Source: Bacteroidales bacterium UBA6207
GTDB lineage: Bacteria > Bacteroidota > Bacteroidia > Bacteroidales > F082
Direction: 5' to 3'
DNA length: 12,644 nt
Assembly (NCBI GenBank): GCA_002421995.1
Contig: DISP01000063.1
Location: forward strand, 1-12,644
A program made the position numbers and the translations under genes. Position 1 is the first letter of the stretch. Every line of letters starts with the position of its first letter. This document shows, piece after piece, positions 5,693 through 12,644 of the stretch. The notes beneath the pieces were generated by a model. It saw only the letters and a list, made by a program, of their open reading frames with translations. It was not told where the DNA came from and did no database searches.

Positions 5693-6523
5693 GCCATACA
5701 AATCTTTGAAGATAAGCAGGTGCGCACCCTTTGGGATGCCGGGGAAGAGCAATGGTATGTTTCAATTGTTGATGTGATTTCGGTTTTAACCGATAGCATT
5801 GACCCGAATGCATACTGGCGAAAGCTAAAGCAACGCCTGAAAGCAGAAGGAAATAAAACCGTGACGAATTGTCACGGTTTGAAAATGCTTGCAGCAGATG
5901 GTAAAATGCGTATGACCGATGTTGCCGATACGGAGCAACTTTTTCGACTTATTCAATCCATACCTTCTCCCAAGGCAGAACCATTTAAACTATGGTTGGC
6001 ACAAGTGGCCAGCGAACGATTAGACGAAATGCAAGACCCCGAGTTAAGTATTGACAGGGCTTTGGAACAGTATCTGGCTTTGGGTTATAGCGAAAACTGG
6101 ATCAATCAGCGCCTGAAAAGTATAGAAATCCGTAAAGAACTCACCAATGAATGGAAAAGCAAGGGGTTGAAAGAAGGTGTACAGTTTGCCTCACTCACTG
6201 ACATTATCACAAAAACGTGGTCAGGTAAAACCACAAAGGAATACAAGGTTTTCAAGGGATTAAAGAAAGAGAATCTCCGTGACAACATGACCAATACGGA
6301 ACTGATTTTAAATATGCTTGCTGAGGCATCAACCAAAGACATTTCACAAGCAACCAACCCGAAAGATTTTAATGAAAGCAAAATAGTAGCCCGGCAAGGT
6401 GGCCATGTTGCTCATGTGGCATTGAAAGAATTGGAATCAAAAACAGGAAAAAAGGTTGTCAGTCAGCTTAATGCAAAGTCGGTTCTTGGAATAGATAAAC
6501 CCAAAAAGCAAAAGGATGAGTAA
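5678..6523 (+). CDS. Bro-N domain protein (phage antirepressor / DinD-like)
   Basis: 281 residues. The N-terminal half matches the Bro-N fold found in phage antirepressors, baculovirus BRO proteins and DinD-like proteins: WYVSIVDVISVLTDS (26-40), NAYWRKLKQRL (44-54), TVTNCHGLKM (61-70), then an RMTDVADTEQLFRLIQSIPS stretch starting at 78 and EPFKLWLA (101-108). The C-terminal part is helical and lysine-rich, without a nuclease motif I can name. Bro-N proteins bind DNA, and many restriction-modification and prophage loci carry them, often with no known role. It overlaps the relic's end by ATGA and its own stop overlaps the helicase start by eight bases, so it is co-translated with the restriction subunit. 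GC returns to about 42-50% here. It may tune expression of the helicase-nuclease or respond to DNA damage. This is inferred from family and context. Confidence 0.85.
   Translation: MSKKEAIQIFEDKQVRTLWDAGEEQWYVSIVDVISVLTDSIDPNAYWRKLKQRLKAEGNKTVTNCHGLKMLAADGKMRMTDVADTEQLFRLIQSIPSPKAEPFKLWLAQVASERLDEMQDPELSIDRALEQYLALGYSENWINQRLKSIEIRKELTNEWKSKGLKEGVQFASLTDIITKTWSGKTTKEYKVFKGLKKENLRDNMTNTELILNMLAEASTKDISQATNPKDFNESKIVARQGGHVAHVALKELESKTGKKVVSQLNAKSVLGIDKPKKQKDE
5856..5880. repeat. Perfect 10-bp inverted repeat inside the Bro-N gene
   Basis: AAACCGTGAC (5856-5865), loop GAATT, GTCACGGTTT (5871-5880). It is fully complementary although it lies in coding sequence (codons for KTVTNCHGL). It could be an RNA hairpin affecting translation, an operator for the encoded DNA-binding protein, or a by-product of the conserved VTNCHGLK motif. 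No T run follows, so it is not a terminator. Confidence 0.7.
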
Positions 6524-6530
6524 AAAAGAA
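6516..6530 (+). repeat. 15-bp direct repeat, right copy
   Basis: Identical to 5678-5692. It supplies the first five codons (MSKKE) of the helicase-nuclease. Recombination between the copies would delete the Bro-N gene cleanly and leave the helicase gene intact. Confidence 0.7.
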
Positions 6531-9026
6531 TTTTTTCCGCCCCGACCGGCCACCAATCCAACCATCTATGCTTATGAGTTGGTGGGTGTGGCAACGCACA
6601 AGGGTTTGCTCAAAATCGGCTATACCGACCGAGATGCGCAAAAGCGTATCAAGGAGCAGTTAGGCACGGCAGCCATTCAATACAAAATTGTATTTGAAGA
6701 ATCTGCCATGAGACATGACGGAAGCTCGTTTACCGATCACGATATACACCGCCATCTGCGCAAGCATGGTTTTGCCAACCCTGAGGGCGAATGGTTTAAA
6801 TGCACCTTAAACGATTTGCGCAAAGCCATTTGGGAAATCAAAACAGGTGAACGCACAGAAGCTAACCGAACGCTTACTTTTGATATGCGACCCGAACAGG
6901 AAGCAGCCGTAAACAAATGCATTGCTTATTTCAAGAGTTTTAAAAGAGAGAATAAAGACAGGACACCCCACTTCTTATGGAACGCCAAGATGCGTTTCGG
7001 GAAAACCTTTGCCAGCTATCAGTTGGCAAAAAAAATGGGTTGGACAAAACTGTTGGTACTCACATTCAAGCCAGCCGTGCAAAGCGCATGGGACGAAGAT
7101 TTGATGACCCATGTTGATTTTGAAGGCTGGCAGTTTATTTCCCGAAATGGTCTGAGTTTTGAATCAGCCAATCCGAAAAAACCGATCGTCTGCTTCGGTT
7201 CGTTCCAGGACTATTTAGGTAAGAATGAAGCCGGTGGCATCAAAGCAAAAAACGAATGGGTACATGCCACACAATGGGATTGTGTCATATTTGACGAATA
7301 TCACTACGGTGCCTGGAGAGAAAATGCCAAAGAACTTTTTGAAGCAGAAGGCAAAAAAGAATTGGAATTCGGCGAAGGTGAAGGCATAGCGTATTTTGAC
7401 GAAGAATCAATGCCCATTACCACCAACCACTATTTGTATTTATCGGGAACGCCATTTCGCGCCATAGCATCCGGTGAATTTATCGAGGAGCAGATATTTA
7501 ACTGGACCTATTCAGACGAGCAAAGAGCCAAAGCAGATTGGGACAATACCAAAGGAAACAATCCGTATGCTTCTTTACCTCGAATGGTCATGATGACCTA
7601 TCAGCTGCCTGATTCCATCAGTCAAATCGCTACGTTGGGCGAGTTTGACGGTTTTGATTTGAATGTTTTCTTTTCGGCAGAAAACGATGGTTCAAAGGCA
7701 CGATTTAAATTTGAAGATGAAGTTCAAAAGTGGCTTGACCTCATTCGGGGTTCATTCAGTGAAACAACGGTTGACAACCTGAAACTGGGGGCAAAAAAAC
7801 CACCCCTTCCATTTTCTCATGCCCCATTGTTGAATGTTTTGAATCATACCTTTTGGTTTTTGCCATCAGTAGCAAGTTGTCACGCAATGGCAAATTTGCT
7901 CAGGCAGCGGCAGAATAAATTTTATCACGATTACACCGTCGTAGTTGCAGCAGGCACACAAGCAGGTATCGGCGTTCAAGCTTTGCCACCGGTTTTTGAC
8001 GCTATGACAGACAACCCCCTGGAATCCAAAACCATCACACTTTCCTGTGGGAAGCTGACTACAGGTGTTTCAGTAAAGCCCTGGACTGGCATTTTTATGT
8101 TGCGCAATTCATCCAGTCCGGAAACCTATTTTCAGGCTGCTTTCAGGGTGCAAACCCCTTGGGTGATCAAAAACCCTGACAGTAAATCACCCAATAAAGA
8201 AGATATACTTAAAGAAGAATGCTATGTCTTCGACTTTGCACCCAACAGGGCATTGCGTCAAATTGCCGATTATGCCTGCCGGCTGAATGTTAATGAATCG
8301 AATCCTGAGAAAAACGTTGAAGATTTTATTAACTTTCTTCCGGTATTGGCTTATGACGGAAGTTCGATGAAGCAAATTGATGCAGCAGGAATACTTGACC
8401 TTGCCATGAGTGGTACCACTGCCACACTCTTAGCGAGGCGCTGGGAAAGTGCTTTGCTTGTAAATGTTGACAACAATACGCTTGCCCGGTTGATGTCGAA
8501 CAAGGAGGCTATGCAGGCTTTGATGAACATTGAAGGCTTTAGAAATCTCAATCAGGATATCGAAACTATCATCAATAAATCAGAAGCTGTAAAGAAAGCT
8601 AAGAAGGAAGCCAACGACAGGAAGCTAAGCAAGAAAGAAAAAAAAGAGCTTACTGACGAGGAAAAAGAATACAAAAGCCTAAGGAAGCAGATACAGGAAA
8701 AGCTCATAAAGTTTGCTACGCGCGTTCCTGTTTTCATGTATCTGACTGACTACCGCGAAAGAAGCCTGAGGGATGTAATCACTCAATTAGAGCCCGGTCT
8801 TTTTAAAAAAGTAACAGGTCTCGCTGTGAAAGACTTTGAGTTATTGGTGAGCCTTGGCTTATTCAATTCAGCTCTCATGAATGATGCGGTTTATAAGTTC
8901 AAGCGTTACGAAGATGCGAGCCTGGAATATACCGGCATAAATAAACACGAGGGAGAATCAATCGGGTTGTATGACACCGTGTTAAGCCGGAACGATTATG
9001 AGATGAGTTTTGTGAATGAGCCTTAG
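6516..9026 (+). CDS. Restriction subunit: GIY-YIG nuclease fused to SF2 helicase
   Basis: 836 residues. Residues about 15-105 form a GIY-YIG domain of the T5orf172 type: IYAYELVG (Y18, Y20), LLKIGYTDRD (K33-T37), H79 in DIHRHLRKHGF, and E92 in GEWFKC as the expected metal-binding glutamate. Residues about 120-620 form a ResIII-like SF2 helicase: Walker A NAKMRFGKT (K163, T164), box II DEYH (260-263), motif III SGT (310-312), then LTTGVSVKPW and ETYFQAAFRVQTPW as motifs V and VI. A lysine/glutamate-rich coiled-coil stretch follows near residue 700. The product would translocate on and cut DNA lacking the operon's methylation. The start at 6516 overlaps the Bro-N stop by eight bases with AAAAGG upstream. 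GC is about 45%, unlike the AT-rich block before 5560. The restriction role is inferred from domains and operon position; a methylation-independent nuclease is the main alternative. Confidence 0.92.
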   Translation: MSKKEFFPPRPATNPTIYAYELVGVATHKGLLKIGYTDRDAQKRIKEQLGTAAIQYKIVFEESAMRHDGSSFTDHDIHRHLRKHGFANPEGEWFKCTLNDLRKAIWEIKTGERTEANRTLTFDMRPEQEAAVNKCIAYFKSFKRENKDRTPHFLWNAKMRFGKTFASYQLAKKMGWTKLLVLTFKPAVQSAWDEDLMTHVDFEGWQFISRNGLSFESANPKKPIVCFGSFQDYLGKNEAGGIKAKNEWVHATQWDCVIFDEYHYGAWRENAKELFEAEGKKELEFGEGEGIAYFDEESMPITTNHYLYLSGTPFRAIASGEFIEEQIFNWTYSDEQRAKADWDNTKGNNPYASLPRMVMMTYQLPDSISQIATLGEFDGFDLNVFFSAENDGSKARFKFEDEVQKWLDLIRGSFSETTVDNLKLGAKKPPLPFSHAPLLNVLNHTFWFLPSVASCHAMANLLRQRQNKFYHDYTVVVAAGTQAGIGVQALPPVFDAMTDNPLESKTITLSCGKLTTGVSVKPWTGIFMLRNSSSPETYFQAAFRVQTPWVIKNPDSKSPNKEDILKEECYVFDFAPNRALRQIADYACRLNVNESNPEKNVEDFINFLPVLAYDGSSMKQIDAAGILDLAMSGTTATLLARRWESALLVNVDNNTLARLMSNKEAMQALMNIEGFRNLNQDIETIINKSEAVKKAKKEANDRKLSKKEKKELTDEEKEYKSLRKQIQEKLIKFATRVPVFMYLTDYRERSLRDVITQLEPGLFKKVTGLAVKDFELLVSLGLFNSALMNDAVYKFKRYEDASLEYTGINKHEGESIGLYDTVLSRNDYEMSFVNEP

Positions 9027-9070
9027 AAATGATCAGAAACAAGTAATGAATTATTAAAAGTTATGTTATT

Positions 9071-11218
9071 ATGAAAATTAGCCAAATTATTGACAAGATT
9101 GATGAAAAACAATTATTCGTTCCTGCATTTCAAAGGGAGTATGTTTGGAAACGTCAAAATGCAAAAGACCTGATTAATTCGTTAATAAAAGATTATCCGA
9201 CAGGCACAATGCTGGTTTGGGATACTAATAATCCTCCGGAACTAAAAGGTAAACATAAATATGACGAGCGACAAGGTACGGTAAAGTTGATACTAGACGG
9301 GCAACAAAGGATCACGACTCTTTACATGCTATTAACAGGAAACATTCCTCCCTATTATAAACAAGAGGAAATCATACAGGATCCCAGGAGTTTGCACGTA
9401 AATGTAGAAACATTGTATCTGGAATATTTTAGAAAGAGCACCATGGAAAACAATCCAATCTGGGCAAAACTAACTGATATTTTTATGGGAAAAGTCAGGT
9501 TGAGGGATATTGTAGAGGGAATCGAGAAACAAAATGGTGGTGAGCGAATATCAAGGAAACATGAATTTGAAATTGAGGAGAATTTATTGGCAATTCAAAA
9601 GATAAAGGACAGAGAATTTGTCGAGCAAATCATCCCAACCAAAGCTACTATTAAGGAGGCTATTGATATTTTTTATATAGTTAATGCCAGTGGTGTTAAT
9701 CTGACAGATGCAGAACTTGCTTTAGCTCAGATTTCCGGTTATTGGCCTGTTGCCAGAGACAGCATCAAACAAAAGTTGACAGCTTTAGAATCAAAAGGTT
9801 GGGTTTTTAGTCTGGACTTCATGGTTTATGTTCTTTTGGGTGTTATGCATAATGTGGGGTCGAAGATGGAGAGGTTACATACGGACGATAATTTTCCTAA
9901 AATCGTTGAGGTTTGGGAGAAGCTTGAAAATGATACATTAGACTATGTTTTTAGTGTATTGCGAAGCAATGCATATATTGATCACACGAAAGAAATCAAT
10001 TCAGTTTATGCACTTGTTCCAATAATCGTTTATGCCTTCAACAAAGGAAAAACTAAGATGTCACAAATTGAAATTAATAAAGCTGTTAAGTGGTTTTATT
10101 ATTCTCAGATCAGAACAAGATATGTGAGCCAGCTTCCTCAGAAGCTCGACAGAGACTTAAAAGTAATTGTAAATGACGATAATCCATTTGATAAGCTTAT
10201 TGCAGTCATTGAGTCAGAGAGGAAGTTAGAAATTGATAAAGATGAATTCGTAGGGATAGGTGTCAGTCATCCTTTATGGGGCCTTATGAAGTGGTATTTT
10301 AAAAGCAAGGGTGCAAAGTGCTTGAGTACAGGAATATCAATTAGTAAAACAATGGGAAAAAGATATGAGCTTGAGTATGATCATATATTTCCATACAGTG
10401 TTTTAAGTGGGTCAGGCTATGATATAAACAATCGGTTAAAGTATTCATATGCACAAGAAATCACAAACCGCGCTATTTTGACCTCTTTAAGTAATAGGAC
10501 AAAATCGGCGATGATGGCTGAAGGATATCTTAAAGAGGTAAAGCAGAAATTCCCGGACAGTTTGAAACTGCAATGTATTCCTGACGATGAAATGCTTTGG
10601 AAACTGGAAAACTTTGAGCTCTTTTTAGAGAATCGAAGAAAACTGTTAGCCAGTGAATTAAATGATTTTCTAAACAATCTGACAGATTCAAAGGTTGATG
10701 ATGTTAATGTTGATGTGTATGATATGATACATGCCGGTGAGAATCATTATGTTGAATTGAAATCCACTTTGCGGTATGATATGAAAACCAATCAGGTGAA
10801 TAAAGAGTTGGAACAGGTTATTCTCAAAACAATTGCCGCATTTAGCAATGGCAGGGGTGGTACATTGATAATTGGTGTTACGGACGACCTTGAAATTATA
10901 GGTCTTGAAAATGATTATGATACGCTTTCTGAAGGAAATAAGGATACCTTCGAGCTTCATCTGAGAAACCTCGTTAATACCTCTTATGGTGTGGGGTTTG
11001 CAGCTAATAACCTTACAATAACTTTTCCTGTTATTGATGATGTTGAAATCTGTGTAATAGAAATTAAACAAGGGCTAAAGCCAGTTTACACGAATGTTAT
11101 TGATAAGTATGGAATAAAATCAGAGAAGTTTTATGTTAGAAGTGGAAATTCAAGCCCTGCTCTCCCAACGAGTGAAGTGGCAAGCTACATCAGATCACGT
11201 TTTGATGTCTTTTCTTAA
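9071..11218 (+). CDS. DUF262 - HNH - AlbA_2 fusion, type IV-like restriction factor
   Basis: 715 residues. The N-terminus is a DUF262 domain (GmrS-like, ParB/sulfiredoxin fold): VPAFQREYVW (17-26) and LILDGQQRITTLY (73-85), motifs linked to nucleotide hydrolysis in the family. The middle has an HNH/DUF1524-like region: YDHIFPYSVL (D437, H438, P441), N466 in EITNRAILTSL and N475/K478 in SNRTKSA. The C-terminal 160 residues resemble an AlbA_2/Schlafen-type domain: HYVELKS (E562, K564), then AAFSNGRGGTLIIGVTDD (589-606) and a final FYVRSGNSSPALP segment. DUF262-DUF1524 proteins such as GmrSD and SspE cut modified phage DNA. The extra AlbA_2 domain may bind or cleave nucleic acid. GC is about 36%. 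It lies 44 bases after the helicase-nuclease with no clear terminator or TAnnTTTG element between them, so it may be read from the same transcript or be a separate module. Confidence 0.87.
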   Translation: MKISQIIDKIDEKQLFVPAFQREYVWKRQNAKDLINSLIKDYPTGTMLVWDTNNPPELKGKHKYDERQGTVKLILDGQQRITTLYMLLTGNIPPYYKQEEIIQDPRSLHVNVETLYLEYFRKSTMENNPIWAKLTDIFMGKVRLRDIVEGIEKQNGGERISRKHEFEIEENLLAIQKIKDREFVEQIIPTKATIKEAIDIFYIVNASGVNLTDAELALAQISGYWPVARDSIKQKLTALESKGWVFSLDFMVYVLLGVMHNVGSKMERLHTDDNFPKIVEVWEKLENDTLDYVFSVLRSNAYIDHTKEINSVYALVPIIVYAFNKGKTKMSQIEINKAVKWFYYSQIRTRYVSQLPQKLDRDLKVIVNDDNPFDKLIAVIESERKLEIDKDEFVGIGVSHPLWGLMKWYFKSKGAKCLSTGISISKTMGKRYELEYDHIFPYSVLSGSGYDINNRLKYSYAQEITNRAILTSLSNRTKSAMMAEGYLKEVKQKFPDSLKLQCIPDDEMLWKLENFELFLENRRKLLASELNDFLNNLTDSKVDDVNVDVYDMIHAGENHYVELKSTLRYDMKTNQVNKELEQVILKTIAAFSNGRGGTLIIGVTDDLEIIGLENDYDTLSEGNKDTFELHLRNLVNTSYGVGFAANNLTITFPVIDDVEICVIEIKQGLKPVYTNVIDKYGIKSEKFYVRSGNSSPALPTSEVASYIRSRFDVFS

Positions 11219-11261
11219 CGATTCATTGTTGATGGTTTCCTAAATCATGTAGTGCTTTGGT

Positions 11262-11269
11262 TAAATTTG
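11262..11269 (+). promoter_or_regulatory. -7-type promoter element before the last helicase gene
   Basis: TAAATTTG matches TAnnTTTG and has the same octamer as the element at 2005-2012. It ends 24 bases before the ATG at 11294. No clear partner TTTG is found at the usual spacing. Confidence 0.4.
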
Positions 11270-11293
11270 GTATGTCATTTTTCGAATAAACTT

Positions 11294-12644
11294 ATGAAAG
11301 ATTTCGAATTTTCACTTCAAACTAGCTTGTCAATTGTCTTAAAAACCAAATCACCTCTCAACAAACACCAACTGCTGGCGCTACTGAAGGAAGGCGGCGT
11401 TCATGGGATTACCACATCAGACATTAACCGGGTGCTTTATAGCAACAGGCATGTATTTGCCCATGATGGACAGTCGCTTCCGATGTGGCGGCTTAAAAAT
11501 GGAAGCCTGGTGTTCAATGACTTGCAGTCTATGTTTACCCGAATTAAGGTCAATCTGCAGTTATACAAAGGACATCAACCCAGAGAATGGCAGCTCGAGG
11601 CCGTGAATAACTGGATTGCGCAGGGAAGAAGAGGGGTGGTGGAAGCAGTTACCGGTACAGGGAAAAGCATCGTCGGAATGCTGGCGGCAGCTGATGCTTT
11701 AGCCAGAGGATTAAAAGTGTTGATTATTGTACCGGGAATAGAGCTTCAGCGGCAGTGGACAGCGCTTATAGATAGAAATCTGCCATCGGTGAATGCCGGT
11801 GGGTTTGGCAATGGTTTGAATGACAGTTTTTATGGGGTAGATGTGATGGTTTCAACCATTCAATCAGCAAGCAAGTATCAAATGCTTCCGGATGAATTTC
11901 AGGGTCTGCTGATTGCCGATGAAGTGCACGGTTATGGCACAGCGCATTATGCCCGGGCATTCGAGTCGCATTTTGCCGAAAGACTTGGTATGACGGCAAC
12001 ATTTGAAAGGTTGGACAATGGGCTCGATCTGTATGTGACTCCATTTTTTGCCCCCGATGAGACAGATGGAAAATCGAAAACTGTGATTGCAGGTTGTGAC
12101 TACGCCAGGGGATTACATGACAATATTCTGGCACCTTTCAGAGTGGGATTGATTGGGGTTTCGTTTACCGATGCAGAAGCGGAACGGTATGAACAATTGG
12201 AAAAATCATTGAGAAAAAAACGGATGGATTTGATTCACTTTTATAAATGTGTACCGGAACCATTCGGAGAGTTTATTCGTGACGTTCAGAGGCTTAGTGA
12301 AGGTGGTCAGAATAATCATTATGCGACGATGTGTGCCAGAAGCTATCTTCAGCACTTTAAAGAAAGAAAAGATTTGCTTGCAAACTGTCAGTACAAGACC
12401 CGCTCATTTCGGCATTTTATACCTATGATAAATAGTAAGGATGTTCAATGTCTGGTTTTTACCAGTTTTATCGAGACAGCCAAAGAGCTTGCCAATATGC
12501 TCAACAAGGAACATGTGCCAGCAGTTGCCTTTACCAGCGAACTGACAAAAGAGGAGCGAAAAGTATCCATGCAGGCATTTAAAGGTGGTGGTATCAAGGC
12601 TCTTGTAGCACCAAAAGTACGTAACCCTTCGGCCACGGGCATTC
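11294..12644 (+). CDS. SF2 (ResIII/XPB-like) helicase, 3' end outside the window
   Basis: The frame starts at ATG 11294 and stays open to the window end, giving 450 residues. Residues 1-70 look like a winged-helix domain (HQLLALLKEGGVHGITTSDI, 25-44). Helicase motifs follow: REWQLEAV (97-104), Walker A TGTGKS (120-125, K124), box II DEVH (209-212), GMTAT (232-236), and a motif IV-like CLVFTSFIETAKELANML around residue 405. The visible part ends KALVAPKVRNPSATGI, where an EGxDxP-type motif V would be expected in this family and is not seen. The preceding stop is 75 bases upstream, with a promoter-like element in the gap, so it is probably a separate transcription unit. GC is about 47%, unlike the DUF262 gene before it. 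The role is likely DNA translocation in another defence or repair module whose partners lie to the right. Confidence 0.85.
   Translation, partial: MKDFEFSLQTSLSIVLKTKSPLNKHQLLALLKEGGVHGITTSDINRVLYSNRHVFAHDGQSLPMWRLKNGSLVFNDLQSMFTRIKVNLQLYKGHQPREWQLEAVNNWIAQGRRGVVEAVTGTGKSIVGMLAAADALARGLKVLIIVPGIELQRQWTALIDRNLPSVNAGGFGNGLNDSFYGVDVMVSTIQSASKYQMLPDEFQGLLIADEVHGYGTAHYARAFESHFAERLGMTATFERLDNGLDLYVTPFFAPDETDGKSKTVIAGCDYARGLHDNILAPFRVGLIGVSFTDAEAERYEQLEKSLRKKRMDLIHFYKCVPEPFGEFIRDVQRLSEGGQNNHYATMCARSYLQHFKERKDLLANCQYKTRSFRHFIPMINSKDVQCLVFTSFIETAKELANMLNKEHVPAVAFTSELTKEERKVSMQAFKGGGIKALVAPKVRNPSATGI

Noticed and set aside
12445..12642. 65-codon minus-strand frame at the right edge
   Set aside because: It lies opposite helicase coding sequence with a clear motif IV in the plus frame. 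The minus product has no domain.
1..12644. CRISPR array, insertion sequence or integrase
   Set aside because: No regularly spaced repeats, no transposase or recombinase motifs and no terminal inverted repeats with a target duplication were found.

Overview
The window reads as the edge of a genomic defence island in a member of the Bacteroidota. The evidence for the phylum is the TAnnTTTG-type promoter elements (before the tRNA and before two genes), the AT-rich leaders without clear Shine-Dalgarno sequences, and the form of the tRNA-Val gene. A genus cannot be named from this sequence alone.

Left flank (1-1176), core genome: the 3' part of sucD (succinyl-CoA ligase alpha subunit) with a strong intrinsic terminator, then a promoter, a tRNA-Val(UAC) gene and its own terminator. 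The next 850 bases (1177-2029) hold no convincing gene. They contain inverted repeats, a short reading frame ending in a GFRLV motif that may be a gene remnant, and several hairpins. This looks like a worn integration or recombination zone next to a tRNA gene.

Centre (2030-9026), all on the plus strand and mostly overlapping: a restriction-modification operon. The order is a cytosolic 5'-nucleotidase I (HAD-type) protein, a small SAM-binding methyltransferase-like subunit lacking a catalytic NPPY motif, an Eco57I-type adenine methyltransferase subunit with NPPY but an altered SAM motif, an unknown 124-residue protein, a frameshifted relic of the restriction gene's 5' end, a Bro-N (phage antirepressor/DinD-like) protein, and an 836-residue restriction subunit with a GIY-YIG nuclease domain fused to an SF2 helicase. 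The two methyltransferase genes would mark self DNA. The helicase-nuclease would cut unmarked DNA. The nucleotidase is translationally coupled to the first methyltransferase gene and may be an additional effector or a regulator.

The operon is a mosaic. Base composition changes sharply inside the large methyltransferase gene (about 45-50% GC before position 4100, about 30% from there to 5560, then about 45% again). The right edge of the AT-rich block carries a truncated, diverged second copy of the start of the helicase gene. The differences between the two copies are mostly silent, so they evolved as working genes in separate lineages before being joined. The simplest reading is a recombinational swap of the target-recognition part of the system.

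Right side (9071-12644): a 715-residue protein joining a DUF262 (GmrS/ParB-like) domain, an HNH (DUF1524-like) nuclease region and a C-terminal AlbA_2/Schlafen-type domain, likely a type IV-like restriction factor. It is followed, behind its own promoter-like element, by the N-terminal 450 residues of another SF2 helicase with a winged-helix-like N-terminus, cut off by the window end. No integrase, transposase, CRISPR array or reverse transcriptase is present in the window.
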